A DNA stretch of 51,998 nt from Rhodopirellula europaea 6C (GCF_000338295.1 NZ_ANMO01000053.1:1-51998); one strand, 5' to 3'. Counted from the stretch's first letter, positions 10,529 through 20,516 are shown. Numbers and translations: made by a program. Notes: a model not told the origin generated them from the sequence alone.

Positions 10529-13053
10529 GACCCGGCACTCCATTGCCAATTCCGGACTTCGGGCATGTCTTGTCCGTTCCGATTGATGTAGCGTCGATGC
10601 TCGACCAACTTTTGTTGCATCAAAGTTTTTAAGAGTTGGCCTGGTTCACCGGTTTCGGGCAAACGATCAATCACGTCCATCACCAAATGGAACCGGTCGA
10701 GATCGTTCAGCACCGTCATGTCGAATGGTGTGGTGATCGTGCCTTCTTCCTTGTATCCACGGACGTGAATATTCGCGTGGTTGGTACGACGGTACGTCAA
10801 CCGATGGACCAACCATGGGTACGCGTGAAAGGCAAAAATCACATGCTTGTTCTCTGTGAACAGGGCATCAAACTCAGGGTCGCTGAGACCATGAGGGTGT
10901 TCTGAATTGGGTTGCAATCGCATCAGATCGACCACGTTGACGACTCGGATTTTCAGCTCGGGCAAGTGCTCGCGTAAGATCGATACCGCTGCCAACGTTT
11001 CCAAGGTCGGGACGTCGCCACAACAAGCCATCACAACGTCAGGAGAATCTGATGACTCGTTGCCTGCCCACTCCCAAATTCCAATTCCTTTTGCGCAGTG
11101 CTCCACCGCTTCGTCCATCGTCAGCCACTGCGGCGACGGGTGCTTGCCCGCGACGATGACGTTGACATAGTGCTTGCTTTGCAAACAGTGATCCATCACG
11201 GAGAGCAAGCAGTTGGCGTCCGGCGGTAAGTAGACGCGAACGATTTCGGCTTTCTTGTTCGCAACCACATCGATAAAGCCCGGGTCTTGATGGGTAAAAC
11301 CGTTGTGATCTTGCCGCCAAACGTGCGAAGCGAGCAAATAATTCAACGATGCGATTTTGTGACGCCAGGGCAACTCCGACGTGACCTTCAACCACTTTGC
11401 ATGTTGGTTGAACATCGAATCGACGATGTGCACAAACGCTTCGTAGCAATTGAAAAGCCCGTGCCGGCCTGTCAGCAAATATCCTTCCAGCCAGCCTTCG
11501 CATTGATGCTCGCTGAGCATCTCCAGGACACGGCCGGTTGGTGCAAGTGATTCATCGTCCTCGACCGTCGCCGCGTTCCACTGCCGCTGAGTGACATCGA
11601 AGACAGCTTCCAAGCCGTTCGAAATGGTTTCGTCGGGACCGAAGATTCGAAAGTTCTTGTGTTCGTCGTTCAATTGAACGATATCGCGAATGAATTTGCC
11701 CATGACGTGCGTGTCACCGATTCCACGGCAACCTCGTTGGGTGATTGTGACGGCGTAGTCTTGGAAGTCGGGCATCTTCAATGGTCGTAGCAAACGTCCG
11801 CCGTTAGCATGCGGGTTCGCTCCCATCCGACGATCACCCCTGGGTGCGAGATCGGCTATCTCGGGCCGCAACCGCCCGTCTTCATCAAACAGTTCTTCTG
11901 GGCGATAGCTGCGGAGCCAATCCTGGATTTGTTGCAAGTGTTCGGGGCATTTGGCGGGATCTGACAATGGCACTTGATGCGAATGAAAGGTCCCTTCGTT
12001 GCGGACACCATCAACGGCTTTGGGCCCCGTCCATCCCTTGGGGGACCTGAGCACGATCATGGGCCAGCGAGGGCGAGTTGTGTCGCCACTTTCGCGTGCT
12101 TTTTGTTGAGCTGATCGAATTTGTTCGATGGCGACGTCGAGGGCTTCCGCCATCGCTGCATGCATTTTCATCGGATCATCGCCTTCCACGAAGATGGGCG
12201 TCCAACCGTATCCTCGCATCAGCTGATCCAGTTCCGCGTGGTCGATGCGAGCGAGGATGGCGGGGTTCGCGATTTTGAATCCGTTTAGATGCAAAATTGG
12301 AAGCACTGCGCCGTCAGTCGCTGGATTCAGGAATTTGTTTGAGTGCCACGCGGTCGCCAGTGGACCGGTTTCTGCTTCGCCATCACCCACCACACAAGCG
12401 ACAATCAAATCGGGATTGTCAAACACTGCACCAAAGGAATGACTCAGCGAATACCCAAGTTCACCGCCTTCGTGAATTGAACCAGGACACTCCGGCGACG
12501 CGTGACTGGGAATCCCTCCGGGAAACGAAAACTGAATGAACAGCTTCCTCATTCCAGCTTCGTCTTGGCTGATATGCGGGTAGATCTCGCTGTAAGAACC
12601 TTCCAAATACGTGTTGGCGACAACCGCGGGGCCGCCATGTCCCGGACCCGAGACATAGATCATGTCGAGATCGTATTGTTGGATGACTCGGTTCAAATGG
12701 GCGTAGATGAAGTTTTGGCCTGGCGTCGTTCCCCAGTGCCCAAGCAGCATCTTCTTAACGTCCTCAATCCGAAGCGGGCGTTTCAGCAGCGGATTGTCAT
12801 AAAGATAGATCTGCCCAACGGACAAATAATTCGCGGCCCGCCAATAGGCGTCGATCTTTTGTAGTGTCTCGGCAGCAACATGAGTGGATTCGAGTGTTTC
12901 AATCACGGCATTGGCTTTCACGGTTGGATGGGCGATGTCATGAACGATTGGCAATCTCTGTACCACTGTCTTCGTGAATTGGTCTGCTTGGAGAAAACGT
13001 CTTGTTTTCGACGCCACAGCAACCGGATGGCACGAGGAGAGATCTGATCTCAA
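10525..13053 (-). CDS. xfp: Xylulose-5-phosphate/fructose-6-phosphate phosphoketolase
   Basis: Thiamine-diphosphate enzyme that splits xylulose-5-P or fructose-6-P with phosphate to give acetyl phosphate. It shows [35 protein letters not shown] (137-141), [20 protein letters not shown] and the ThDP motif GDGEAETGP (223-231). As annotated it has 842 residues; homologues are near 800 and begin close to the AYWRAANYL region. A GTG at 12921 would give 798 residues and may be the true start. The downstream phosphatase overlaps it by 4 bp. Together with the N-ATPase operon it points to acetyl-phosphate-based ATP formation under energy limitation. No acetate kinase is in the window. Confidence 0.95.
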   Translation of the reverse strand: MRSDLSSCHPVAVASKTRRFLQADQFTKTVVQRLPIVHDIAHPTVKANAVIETLESTHVAAETLQKIDAYWRAANYLSVGQIYLYDNPLLKRPLRIEDVKKMLLGHWGTTPGQNFIYAHLNRVIQQYDLDMIYVSGPGHGGPAVVANTYLEGSYSEIYPHISQDEAGMRKLFIQFSFPGGIPSHASPECPGSIHEGGELGYSLSHSFGAVFDNPDLIVACVVGDGEAETGPLATAWHSNKFLNPATDGAVLPILHLNGFKIANPAILARIDHAELDQLMRGYGWTPIFVEGDDPMKMHAAMAEALDVAIEQIRSAQQKARESGDTTRPRWPMIVLRSPKGWTGPKAVDGVRNEGTFHSHQVPLSDPAKCPEHLQQIQDWLRSYRPEELFDEDGRLRPEIADLAPRGDRRMGANPHANGGRLLRPLKMPDFQDYAVTITQRGCRGIGDTHVMGKFIRDIVQLNDEHKNFRIFGPDETISNGLEAVFDVTQRQWNAATVEDDESLAPTGRVLEMLSEHQCEGWLEGYLLTGRHGLFNCYEAFVHIVDSMFNQHAKWLKVTSELPWRHKIASLNYLLASHVWRQDHNGFTHQDPGFIDVVANKKAEIVRVYLPPDANCLLSVMDHCLQSKHYVNVIVAGKHPSPQWLTMDEAVEHCAKGIGIWEWAGNESSDSPDVVMACCGDVPTLETLAAVSILREHLPELKIRVVNVVDLMRLQPNSEHPHGLSDPEFDALFTENKHVIFAFHAYPWLVHRLTYRRTNHANIHVRGYKEEGTITTPFDMTVLNDLDRFHLVMDVIDRLPETGEPGQLLKTLMQQKLVEHRRYINRNGQDMPEVRNWQWSAGS

Positions 13054-13220
13054 ACCATACTGTGCCAGGATGTCATTCGACGCACAGAGAATGTGCGTGC
13101 TGGAGCACTCTCATGTGGTCAGACTTCGACAAAACGGCAGGGCACGTGAATCGTTTGTGAATTGCCGCTATCCGACGGCCACTTTTTCAGATTTGGCCAT
13201 TCTCTCACACGGAAAATGAA

Positions 13221-13489
13221 ATGAGTACTCCAGCCACCAGCCAACGACTGCCCGCAGAACCCGACGCCCACGTTCTCTCTCGCCACTTTCGAACCGGATC
13301 CGCGTTCTCCTAGCGGCCAGTTTGATCGGAACGTGTTTGTCTTTGCTTTTCTTTCGCGAAGTTGCCTACCTCGCTGCGATTCCAATCCCCTTCCTGTATG
13401 CGGTATTGGCGCTGACGAACAACTTGGAAGTGCGATCTCGGGCAACCTCGTTGCGAGGGCATGCGACGCATCGACTTGCGGGCGGTTGA
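13221..13489 (+). pseudogene. Possible frameshifted small membrane protein
   Basis: An ATG at 13221 opens a polar 30-codon frame that stops at a TAG at 13311. In another frame the codons just before and after this stop give a strongly hydrophobic stretch (VLLAASLIGTCLSLLFF, then AAIPIPFLYAVLALT) with a basic tail ending at the TGA at 13487-13489. That second frame is open from 13220 but has no ATG or GTG; its only start codon, a TTG, lies inside the first helix. The simplest reading is one short two-helix membrane protein broken by a single-base frameshift near 13290-13311, or a sequencing error. It sits between the phosphoketolase start and the inverted repeat. Confidence 0.35.
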
Positions 13490-13493
13490 TCTA

Positions 13494-13576
13494 ATGAGGC
13501 GTACCGCGTCAGCGGCGGTCAACAAGACGCCAACCGGGGCTGATGCCCATCGGCTAATTGTTGTCATTCGGTATAC
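13494..13576 (-). repeat. Intergenic repeat, left copy of an inverted pair
   Basis: About 83 bp that are the imperfect reverse complement of 16345-16428 (roughly 85% by eye). The 21 bases next to the enclosed genes (13556-13576) are identical between copies and contain GAATGACAAC as read on the minus strand. Inside are a GCCGAT..GGC half-hairpin and an ACCGC/GCGGT stem. It contains no gene. It resembles REP/BIME-type intergenic elements of planctomycetes rather than an insertion sequence. Confidence 0.75.
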
Positions 13577-13597
13577 GTGACCACGCAAGTTGCTAAT

Positions 13598-13900
13598 TCA
13601 AGCGTGCGTGGATGTGAACGCAGGTGGATCACTGGCGGGAAAGCTCTCGTCGCTTGCCTCGTCGATCCAATGGTCTTCGATGTCATGGACCATATCCGAT
13701 TGCCACTTCACGGCCAAGTGAGCCGCCTCCGCTACTTTCGTGAGCAGCTCCGAATATCGATGAGGTGGTTCGCTGGACGCAAAAGCGTGAGCCTGCGATT
13801 CAAAAATCTTTTCCTCGGATTTGTCATTGGCAAGCGTGCACGCACAACCATGAACACGTTTGCAAAGGGACCGCCATTCGGACTGAATAAATGGATCGTT
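13598..13900 (-). CDS. Small acidic 'SFPASDPP' motif protein
   Basis: A 100-residue soluble protein. Its C-terminus DEASDESFPASDPPAFT matches a short conserved motif (SFPASDPP) seen at the ends of small uncharacterised bacterial proteins, often near stress proteins, hemerythrin-like proteins or phosphoketolase/USP clusters. That association is from memory, not a search. The middle is helical (YSELLTKVAEAAHLAVKW). The ATG at 13900 is chosen because GAGG lies 8 bases upstream; an in-frame start 180 bases further out would run through the regulatory dyad. It is divergent from the glgX-like gene and shares its 182-bp control region. Function unknown. Confidence 0.75.
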   Translation of the reverse strand, partial: NDPFIQSEWRSLCKRVHGCACTLANDKSEEKIFESQAHAFASSEPPHRYSELLTKVAEAAHLAVKWQSDMVHDIEDHWIDEASDESFPASDPPAFTSTHA

Positions 13901-13978
13901 CATTGGATACCTCGCAATTGAAGTGCAGATTCTCGGCTGATACGCAAAGCTTGAGCCATTCGTCGAATCATGCGCCAA

Positions 13979-14003
13979 TGACTCAAATGTGGCTTTTGAG
14001 TCA
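13979..14003. promoter_or_regulatory. 9-bp inverted repeat between divergent genes
   Basis: TGACTCAAA, a 7-base spacer, then its exact reverse complement TTTGAGTCA. It lies 79 bp from the SFPASDPP start and 80 bp from the annotated glgX start, almost exactly midway. A symmetric site at this position suits a dimeric regulator controlling both divergent genes. The half-site resembles the TTGA-type halves of FNR/CRP sites only loosely, since the spacing is different. A second short dyad GTGCG/CGCAC lies at 14042-14055. Confidence 0.6.
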
Positions 14004-14082
14004 AGGTTGCGATGGCGACTGAGCGTATGCGGACAGTGAATGTGCGATGGCGCACGGGATGTGACAGTGTCGACGCTCAATC

Positions 14083-16275
14083 ATGTCAACCTTCCCTCAA
14101 GAAACCGATCGTTCGGGGTTGGTCCCTGGTTTGCGTTTTGGACTCCAGGCTTTCACTCTGTTTCTCCAACCGGATTCCAAGCATGTCGATGGCACGTTCC
14201 CATACTTGGATTCCAAGATGAATGCCTGGCAAAGAGCCGAAGGTTCGCCGTTCCCACTCGGTGCAAGTTGGATTGCGGAGGAGTCTTCCTTTAATTTCTC
14301 GCTCTATTCGCGACATGCCACCACGGTGCATTTGTTGCTGTACCGGAAGGATGATTTAGTTCATCCAGCTCGTGAAGTGAAGCTGAACTACCTATTCAAT
14401 AAGTCGGGACCCATTTGGCATTGCCGCATTCATTGTGAATCATCCGATGACTGGGCTTACTATGCCTATCGAGTTGACGGGCCGGCGCCGCAGGGAGGTT
14501 ACGACTTCCATGATTTTGACTTTCAAAAAGTTCTTTTGGACCCCTTTGCAAAAAGAGTCTTTTTTCCGGAGTCATTCTCTCGAGAAGCTGCCCGGCGGCC
14601 CGGTTCCAACGAAGGTCAAGCCCCGCTTGGGATACTCCCCAATCAATTCTGTGAATTTGATTGGCAGGACGATCGGATTTCGCGTCATGGAAGCGATCTT
14701 GTGATCTACGAGATGCATGTGCGGGGATTCACCAAGAACCCAAACTCTGGAGTGCCTGAAACGCGTCAAGGCACATTTCTCGGTGTCGTCGACAAAATTC
14801 CCTACCTCGTGGAATTGGGCGTGACCGCGGTCGAGTTGATGCCGGTGTTTCAGTTCGATCCAGACGACGGAAACTACTGGGGGTATATGCCTCTGAATTT
14901 TTTCTCGCCGCACCACGCATATTCAACGAATCCATCGGCTTGCAATCAAAGAGACGAGTTTCGAATGATGGTGAGGGAGCTGCATGCGGTGGGCATCGAG
15001 GTCATCTTGGATGTCGTCTACAACCACACTTGCGAAGGCGATCACCGCGGGCCAACGTACAGCTGGAAAGGGATCGACAGCAGCACCGCGTACATGATGA
15101 CGGGCAATGCGAACACTCCGTACGCCAATCACAGTGGTACGGGGAACACGATGCACACGGCCAACCGAGCGATTCGTCGGATGATCGTCGACAGCTTGCG
15201 ATTCTGGGATTCGCACATGCATGTCGACGGATTTCGTTTTGATTTGGCATCCGTCTTTACCCGAAACAGTGATGGTTCCATCAACTTGGATGATCCACCC
15301 ATCGTCAGTGAAATTGGCACCGATTCAGACCTTTGTGACGATCGGTTGATTGCTGAACCCTGGGACGCTGATGGCCAGTTTCAGCTGGGGAAGAAATTTC
15401 CCGGGCAGCGATGGATGCAGTGGAATGCTCACTACCGAGACACTATGCAGCGTTTTGTCCGCGGTGATCGTGGCATGGTTCCCGACTTGATGACGCGTTT
15501 GTACGGCAGTTGCGATTTGTTTCCCGATGATCTGCGTCATGCGTTGCAGCCCTCGTTGAGCGTCAACTACATCACATCACACGACGGCAGCACCATGTAC
15601 GACTTGACGGCCTACAACGAAAAACGAAACTGGGCGAACGGGCACAATAATACCGACGGAGCGAAGGAATACAGTTGGGATTGTGGTTGGGAAGGAGACG
15701 AAGAAACGCCATCCGAGATCTTGCAGATTCGCAAACAACAAGTCCGCAACTTTTTCTGTTTGCTGATGCTGTCCAATGGAACTCCGATGTTCCGGATGGG
15801 GGACGAGTTTCTTCAAACCCAACGTGGGAACAACAACCCGTACAACCAAGACAACGCGACGAGTTGGTTGGACTGGGATCGACGTGTTGAGCATGCGGAT
15901 ATCTTCGAATTCGTCCGCGAAATGATTGCCTTTCGTAAGTCCCATCCGTCGATCAGCCGTTCGCGTTTTTGGCGAGGTGATGTGCGATGGTACGGAACGG
16001 GGCACTTGGTCGATATGTCCTCCGAATCGAGACAACTTGCATACTGTTTGCATGGCGAATCGCAAAGCGACAAGGATATCTATGTCATGATCAATGCGGG
16101 ATCCGAGTCGATCGAATTCGGGATCCAAGAGTGGGCGTTTGAAAAGTGGCGGTTGGCTGTCGACACGTCGTGCACGTCACTCAGTGAGCTTGCCAGCAGG
16201 CCTGAGAGCCAATGCGTTGTTACTCCCGCATGGAATTCACCCGCTCGATCCGTTTGTGTTTTGGTTGAACGTTAA
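14083..16275 (+). CDS. glgX: Glycogen debranching enzyme GlgX-like (GH13 isoamylase type)
   Basis: Alpha-1,6-glucosidase acting on glycogen or limit dextrin branches. There is an N-terminal early-set domain (GSPFPLGASW, FNFSLYSRHATTV), then a GH13 barrel. Region I is DVVYNH (310-315). The nucleophile is D387 in VDGFRFD, the acid/base E425 in IAEPWD, and the third carboxylate D501 in TSHD. A C-terminal beta domain ends the 730-residue protein, close to GlgX/isoamylase length (650-750). The first 45 residues are unusual, and an ATG at 14218 would start just before the conserved domain; neither start has a good ribosome site. It would release glucose units feeding sugar phosphates to the adjacent phosphoketolase. 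It is enclosed by the inverted repeat pair. Confidence 0.9.
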   Translation: MSTFPQETDRSGLVPGLRFGLQAFTLFLQPDSKHVDGTFPYLDSKMNAWQRAEGSPFPLGASWIAEESSFNFSLYSRHATTVHLLLYRKDDLVHPAREVKLNYLFNKSGPIWHCRIHCESSDDWAYYAYRVDGPAPQGGYDFHDFDFQKVLLDPFAKRVFFPESFSREAARRPGSNEGQAPLGILPNQFCEFDWQDDRISRHGSDLVIYEMHVRGFTKNPNSGVPETRQGTFLGVVDKIPYLVELGVTAVELMPVFQFDPDDGNYWGYMPLNFFSPHHAYSTNPSACNQRDEFRMMVRELHAVGIEVILDVVYNHTCEGDHRGPTYSWKGIDSSTAYMMTGNANTPYANHSGTGNTMHTANRAIRRMIVDSLRFWDSHMHVDGFRFDLASVFTRNSDGSINLDDPPIVSEIGTDSDLCDDRLIAEPWDADGQFQLGKKFPGQRWMQWNAHYRDTMQRFVRGDRGMVPDLMTRLYGSCDLFPDDLRHALQPSLSVNYITSHDGSTMYDLTAYNEKRNWANGHNNTDGAKEYSWDCGWEGDEETPSEILQIRKQQVRNFFCLLMLSNGTPMFRMGDEFLQTQRGNNNPYNQDNATSWLDWDRRVEHADIFEFVREMIAFRKSHPSISRSRFWRGDVRWYGTGHLVDMSSESRQLAYCLHGESQSDKDIYVMINAGSESIEFGIQEWAFEKWRLAVDTSCTSLSELASRPESQCVVTPAWNSPARSVCVLVER

Positions 16276-16344
16276 ACTTTTACATGCCTCGCTCTCGCTT
16301 GCCTGCTTCTTGATAGAGTCCCCTGGCGGGCTGTTGATTTAGTT

Positions 16345-16428
16345 GTATACCGAATGACAACAATTCGCCGATTGGCGACAGCCCCGGTTGACGTCTGATT
16401 AACCGCCGCTAACGCGGTACGGCTGGCT
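16345..16428 (+). repeat. Intergenic repeat, right copy of an inverted pair
   Basis: The counterpart of 13494-13576 in opposite orientation; the first 21 bases are identical to the left copy read on its minus strand. It lies in the 286-bp gap between glgX and the P-type ATPase gene, where no other gene is visible. The inner ends of the two copies face each other and enclose only the SFPASDPP gene, the dyad and glgX (about 2.8 kb). Confidence 0.75.
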
Positions 16429-16561
16429 AAAATAGCAGTACCGCTAGGTGCTCGTCTCTCGAGTCAGTCATTTTGGACAGCATTACGCCGGGAGGATCTA
16501 TCGTGGCGTCACGAAGGTTCACCTGCATCGGACGACGCACAACAACCGCCAGGCAAAAAAT

Positions 16562-18430
16562 ATGAACAATCGTTTGCAACTGGGAATCGCCGGGCTTGCT
16601 GTTTTTGCAATCGCCGTTCACCTGTGGCTGCGTTTTGGGTTGGCGTTGGACGGGCATGTCGCCGGCGTCGCGATGCGTGACTGGCCGTTGGTGCTCGCTC
16701 TCCTTTTTGGCGGCGTTCCGTTGGTATGGGAATTGTTGGTCAAGCTATTTCGAGCCGAGTTTGGATCGGATTTGTTGGCCGGCATCTCGATCGTAACTGG
16801 TGTGTTGCTCGGCGAATATTTGGCAGCCACGATCGTTGTCTTGATGCTTTCCGGTGGGGAGGCATTGGAGTCCTATGCCGTTCGCAGTGCATCGTCGGTG
16901 CTTCGTGCGTTGGCCAATCGAATGCCATCCATCGCGATTCGACAGGTTGGGGACACGACAGAAGAAATTTCTTTGGATGAGATCGCTATCGGCGACATCG
17001 TGTTGATTTTGCCACACAAGGTTTGTCCGGTGGATGCAACGGTGGTGTCTGGTCACGGTGCCATGGACGAGTCGTATCTGACTGGTGAACCGTATCGGAT
17101 GTCCAAGACGCCGGGTTCGCTGGTGCTCTCCGGCGCAATCAATGGCGACTCGGCACTGACGGTCCGCGCGGACAAGCGCGCGGTGGATTCGCGTTACGCC
17201 AAGATCATGGAAGTGATGGAGGCGTCGCAGCAGAACCGTCCTAAAATTCGACGGCTCGGGGATCAACTCGGTGCCTTCTACACACCACTTGCGGTATTGA
17301 TTGGCGTGGCGGCGTGGGTGGTCAGCGGCGACCCGTTGCGATTCCTTTCTGTGATGGTGGTGGCAACGCCGTGCCCTTTGTTGATTGCGATCCCCGTTGC
17401 GATTCTCGGTGCCATTTCTTTGTCGGCTCGACGCTCGATCATCATTCGTGATCCGTCCGTTTTGGAGCAAGTCGATCGATGCAAGACGATGATCTTCGAC
17501 AAAACGGGAACGCTGACATACGGGCGTCCCAAATTGGTCGAGCAAGTGGTCGATCCCGATCAGGACGCGTCCCGCGTGTTGACTTTGGTCGCCAGCCTCG
17601 AACGCTACTCGAAGCATCCGTTGGCGGAAGCAATCGTTTCCGCAGCAACCCAAGACGGAAGTTCGTCTTCTGGTGCTTTGCTCAGCGTATCCGAAATCAG
17701 CGAACCTCCAGGCGCTGGACTGCGCGGCATCGTCGATGGTCACGAGATGCAGATCACCAGTCGCAAGAAGTTGCTTGCCAAAGGCGATGAGTGGGCGGAA
17801 CGATTGCCCGAACAATCCGGCGGTTTGGAATGCGTCATTCTGATCGACGGGAAGTACGCGGCCACCTATCGGCTGCGAGATTCACCGCGAAAGGAAGGCC
17901 ATTCGTTTGTCGATCACTTGGATGATCGCCATGGTGTCAATCGAGTTGTCTTGCTGTCGGGGGATCGCACCTCGGAAGTCGAATATCTTGGCAAGCAAGT
18001 CGGCATCACCGAGTGCATGGGCGATCAAAGTCCCGAAGACAAACTGCGTTTTGTTACCGAGCAAACCAAGACTTCCAAAACCGTCTTCGTCGGTGATGGA
18101 ATCAATGATGCTCCCGCATTGATGGCGGCAACGGTCGGAATCGCGTTTGGGCAAAACAGTGACGTAACAACCGAAGCAGCCGGCGTGGTGATTTTGGATT
18201 CGTCCCTCGCACGTGTCGATGAGTTGATGCACATCAGCCGACGGATGCGACGAATCGCTCTTCAAAGTGCCGTCGGCGGCATGACGCTTAGCGTGATTGG
18301 TATGTTGATCGCCTTTGCCGGCTATTTGCCGCCTGTTGCGGGCGCGATTACGCAAGAAGCGATCGACGTGGTGGCGGTGCTGAACGCGCTGCGAGTTGCT
18401 TGGGCACCAAAGTCTTTGACTGACTTTTGA
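16562..18430 (+). CDS. P1B-type metal-translocating ATPase, no N-terminal metal-binding domain
   Basis: A 622-residue inner-membrane cation pump. It shows the actuator TGEP (174-177), the phosphorylation site DKTGTLT (313-319), the nucleotide-domain HP pair (352-353, in KHPLAEAI) typical of P1B pumps, and the hinge GDGINDAP (511-518). The membrane metal motif is TPCP (269-272), where Cu/Zn/Cd pumps have CPC and Co pumps SPC. There is no HMA domain or His-rich tail. The metal is therefore undetermined. The ATG at 16562 is used; an upstream start would add 38 unrelated polar residues. Such minimal P-type pumps commonly accompany phosphoketolase and USP genes in low-oxygen gene sets (from memory). 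Confidence 0.9.
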   Translation: MNNRLQLGIAGLAVFAIAVHLWLRFGLALDGHVAGVAMRDWPLVLALLFGGVPLVWELLVKLFRAEFGSDLLAGISIVTGVLLGEYLAATIVVLMLSGGEALESYAVRSASSVLRALANRMPSIAIRQVGDTTEEISLDEIAIGDIVLILPHKVCPVDATVVSGHGAMDESYLTGEPYRMSKTPGSLVLSGAINGDSALTVRADKRAVDSRYAKIMEVMEASQQNRPKIRRLGDQLGAFYTPLAVLIGVAAWVVSGDPLRFLSVMVVATPCPLLIAIPVAILGAISLSARRSIIIRDPSVLEQVDRCKTMIFDKTGTLTYGRPKLVEQVVDPDQDASRVLTLVASLERYSKHPLAEAIVSAATQDGSSSSGALLSVSEISEPPGAGLRGIVDGHEMQITSRKKLLAKGDEWAERLPEQSGGLECVILIDGKYAATYRLRDSPRKEGHSFVDHLDDRHGVNRVVLLSGDRTSEVEYLGKQVGITECMGDQSPEDKLRFVTEQTKTSKTVFVGDGINDAPALMAATVGIAFGQNSDVTTEAAGVVILDSSLARVDELMHISRRMRRIALQSAVGGMTLSVIGMLIAFAGYLPPVAGAITQEAIDVVAVLNALRVAWAPKSLTDF

Positions 18431-18463
18431 CGTCTCTGGATCGGCAATCGATCTGCCAACTCC

Positions 18464-18489
18464 GTAGCCGATGGAGGCCCTCCGTCGGC
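18464..18489 (+). repeat. REP-like hairpin element, copy 1
   Basis: A 26-bp imperfect palindrome (GTAGCCGATGGAG, short loop, CTCCGTCGGC), 33 bp after the P-type ATPase stop. It is the reverse complement of 18585-18610 with one difference. It lies between convergent genes and could act as a transcription end or as a REP/BIME unit. Confidence 0.75.
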
Positions 18490-18584
18490 AAAACCATTTT
18501 TGCAATGCAGGAGATTACTGAGTCAATTCATGGGCTCGTGTTTGATGGTGAGTCCGACCGCTTGTTGGGATTGTTTGCGCTCGA

Positions 18585-18610
18585 GCCGACGGAGAGCCTC
18601 CATCGGCTAC
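18585..18610 (-). repeat. REP-like hairpin element, copy 2 (inverted)
   Basis: GCCGACGGAG, short loop, CTCCATCGGCTAC: copy 2 of the element at 18464-18489, in inverse orientation, 25 of 26 bases identical. The two copies are 95 bp apart. The rest of 18431-18784 holds the sulfatase terminator and no gene. Confidence 0.75.
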
Positions 18611-18711
18611 ATGTTTGCTAGCGGGTGATTGCGGCGGTTTGGAGACGAACACTGAGAATCGCTTGGTGGGTGACACAGTGTGAAAAGAAAACTGTGGTCT
18701 CAGCTTCAACG

Positions 18712-18746
18712 AAAAAGCGGCGGGCTCTTGGGGAGAGCCGCCGCTT
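18712..18746 (-). terminator. Rho-independent terminator of the sulfatase gene
   Basis: Read on the minus strand, a GC-rich stem (AGCGGCGGCTCT paired with AGAGCC.GCCGCT around a CCCC loop, one bulged base) is followed by TTTTTC. It begins 39 bp after the sulfatase stop, the expected place and direction. Confidence 0.85.
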
Positions 18747-18784
18747 AGAGTGTTCACTTTGCTTGATGAATCAAACGCTTTGCT

Positions 18785-20347
18785 TTAGTTCGCGTTGCGG
18801 TTGATTGGCTCTTCAACGACGAAGGCCTTTGGGAAGTCGGCGGCATCGGAACCACCTTGTTCTGACCAACGTTTGTTGTTGGATCCGCCGCGAGGTTGAT
18901 TCATGGGGATGTCCATTCCTCCCTCGTCACCGAGCATTGCGTAGAGCTGGTCTTCCATCTCTTTGGCAACCGATTTGTAGTCCGGGTCGTGAATTAAATT
19001 GTTCAGCTCGTCAGGATCAGTCTGCAAGTCATAAAGTTCGTCGGTGTCCCAAAGCCCGTAGTAGGTGATGTATTTGAAACGGTCACCACGCAAGGCAAAC
19101 TGGGTCGGAGTTTGTGGGAAGTTCTTTTCCCAGTAGTACACGTACAAGAAGTACTTGCGCCAGTCGGCGTCGCGATCGTTGGGCAAGTCGAGGAAGCTTT
19201 GGCCGTCCATGTATTCCGGTGCTTGCAAACCGGCAGCGTGCAAGATTGTCGGGCCGACGTCGATGTTTCCAACCACGTTCTCGATCGGTTTGCCACCGTC
19301 GAATAGGTTGGGGCACTGCATCAGCATCGGAACGCGAATCGAGGCTTCGTAAGAAACACGTTTGTCGATCAATCCGTGCTCGCCCCACATGAATCCGTTG
19401 TCACCCATGTAGATGATAAGCGTGTCATCGTGGATGCCCATATCTTTGAGTTGTTGCAGCACGCGACCAACGCTGTCGTCAACGGCCAGCACCGATTCGC
19501 AATAACGACGGTACAGATAGTCCAGGCCCTTGTCGCTGTGGTACGAGAAATCGATCCCGTGCCAGCTGTTCTTTTGATCGCGAACCCAGCGAGGTGTGTT
19601 CTTGTCAGCGGACAGTTCTTTGCCGGTTGGCAAAAAACTGAGGTCTTCATCCGCATAACGACCTTGGTGTCGTTCGGCGGGAGTGAAGTTGGAGTGGACC
19701 GCTTTGTGAGACAGGTAGAGGAAGAATGGTTTGTCGTCGTCGCGTTCCTTCAACCAGTCCACTGCGTAGTCGGTTAGCTCGTCAGTGATGTAGCCCTTTT
19801 GCTTGACTCGTTCGCCATTGACGTTGAGCGTGTACTTGGGGCCGGGCGGCAAGTAGTTGCCTTGACCGCGGAAACTGACCCAGTGGTCAAAGCCCGGTCG
19901 TGGGTCATCGTGATGCCCGCCCATGTGCCATTTTCCGACAAAGGCCGTGTCGTATCCGGCTCGTTGCAAATACTGCGGGAAGAACAACGTGCCGTCGGGT
20001 ACCAAGCGGTTGTTGTCGATCACCCGGTGTTTGTGGGTGTATAGGCCGGTCAAGATGGACGCGCGGCTGGGCGAGCACAGGCTGGTCGTGACAAAAGCGT
20101 TCTTGATGTGCGTGCCGTTGGCCGCGATCGAATCCAGGTGCGGGGTTTCCAAGAAAGGGTGGCCAGCGCAACCCATCGCGTCGAAACGATGGTCATCTGT
20201 CAAAATGAAGACCACGTTGCGTGACGAGATTCCATCACGTTTGGGCGTTGGAGGAAGCTCGTCGGCAGCTTGTCCAACGGATCCACTGAAGGCCACGCAT
20301 AGCAACGCGGCGAGAAACGGGCGGACTTGTGAAAGTGCAGTTCGCAT
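18785..20347 (-). CDS. Secreted FGly sulfatase
   Basis: A 520-residue type I sulfatase hydrolysing sulfate esters, probably of algal polysaccharides. After a signal peptide (LAALLCVAFSGSVGQAA) come the metal-binding strand FILTDDHRFDAMG, the formylglycine motif CSPSRAS, then GKWHMGGHHD and YMGDNG with further metal ligands. The cysteine-type site needs an FGly-generating enzyme, not seen here. The ATG at 20347 is used because it starts the signal peptide; an upstream start would add 34 arginine/proline-rich residues. The C-terminus holds an Asp-Asn tail typical of planctomycete sulfatases. It is the last gene of a possible epmA-aquaporin/SGNH-sulfatase run, but a 169-bp gap suggests its own promoter. 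Substrate unknown. Confidence 0.92.
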   Translation of the reverse strand: MRTALSQVRPFLAALLCVAFSGSVGQAADELPPTPKRDGISSRNVVFILTDDHRFDAMGCAGHPFLETPHLDSIAANGTHIKNAFVTTSLCSPSRASILTGLYTHKHRVIDNNRLVPDGTLFFPQYLQRAGYDTAFVGKWHMGGHHDDPRPGFDHWVSFRGQGNYLPPGPKYTLNVNGERVKQKGYITDELTDYAVDWLKERDDDKPFFLYLSHKAVHSNFTPAERHQGRYADEDLSFLPTGKELSADKNTPRWVRDQKNSWHGIDFSYHSDKGLDYLYRRYCESVLAVDDSVGRVLQQLKDMGIHDDTLIIYMGDNGFMWGEHGLIDKRVSYEASIRVPMLMQCPNLFDGGKPIENVVGNIDVGPTILHAAGLQAPEYMDGQSFLDLPNDRDADWRKYFLYVYYWEKNFPQTPTQFALRGDRFKYITYYGLWDTDELYDLQTDPDELNNLIHDPDYKSVAKEMEDQLYAMLGDEGGMDIPMNQPRGGSNNKRWSEQGGSDAADFPKAFVVEEPINRNAN

Positions 20348-20516
20348 GTTCAACAATTCTTTGGGGCGGGGATGTGGGGGAGGCCGCCATTGTAGTCGAA
20401 TTGCGGGGCGAACTTCGCTGGCACCAACGCGAAATTGTTGCGGATCCATGCGGGCCCGCGCGATGATCGGCAGAAATGCAGTTGGCAGGCTGGGACGGAT
20501 GCCAAAACGTCACCCG

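Noticed and set aside
13494-16428. Composite transposon around glgX
   Set aside because: No transposase gene lies within or beside the repeats, and no target-site duplication could be identified.
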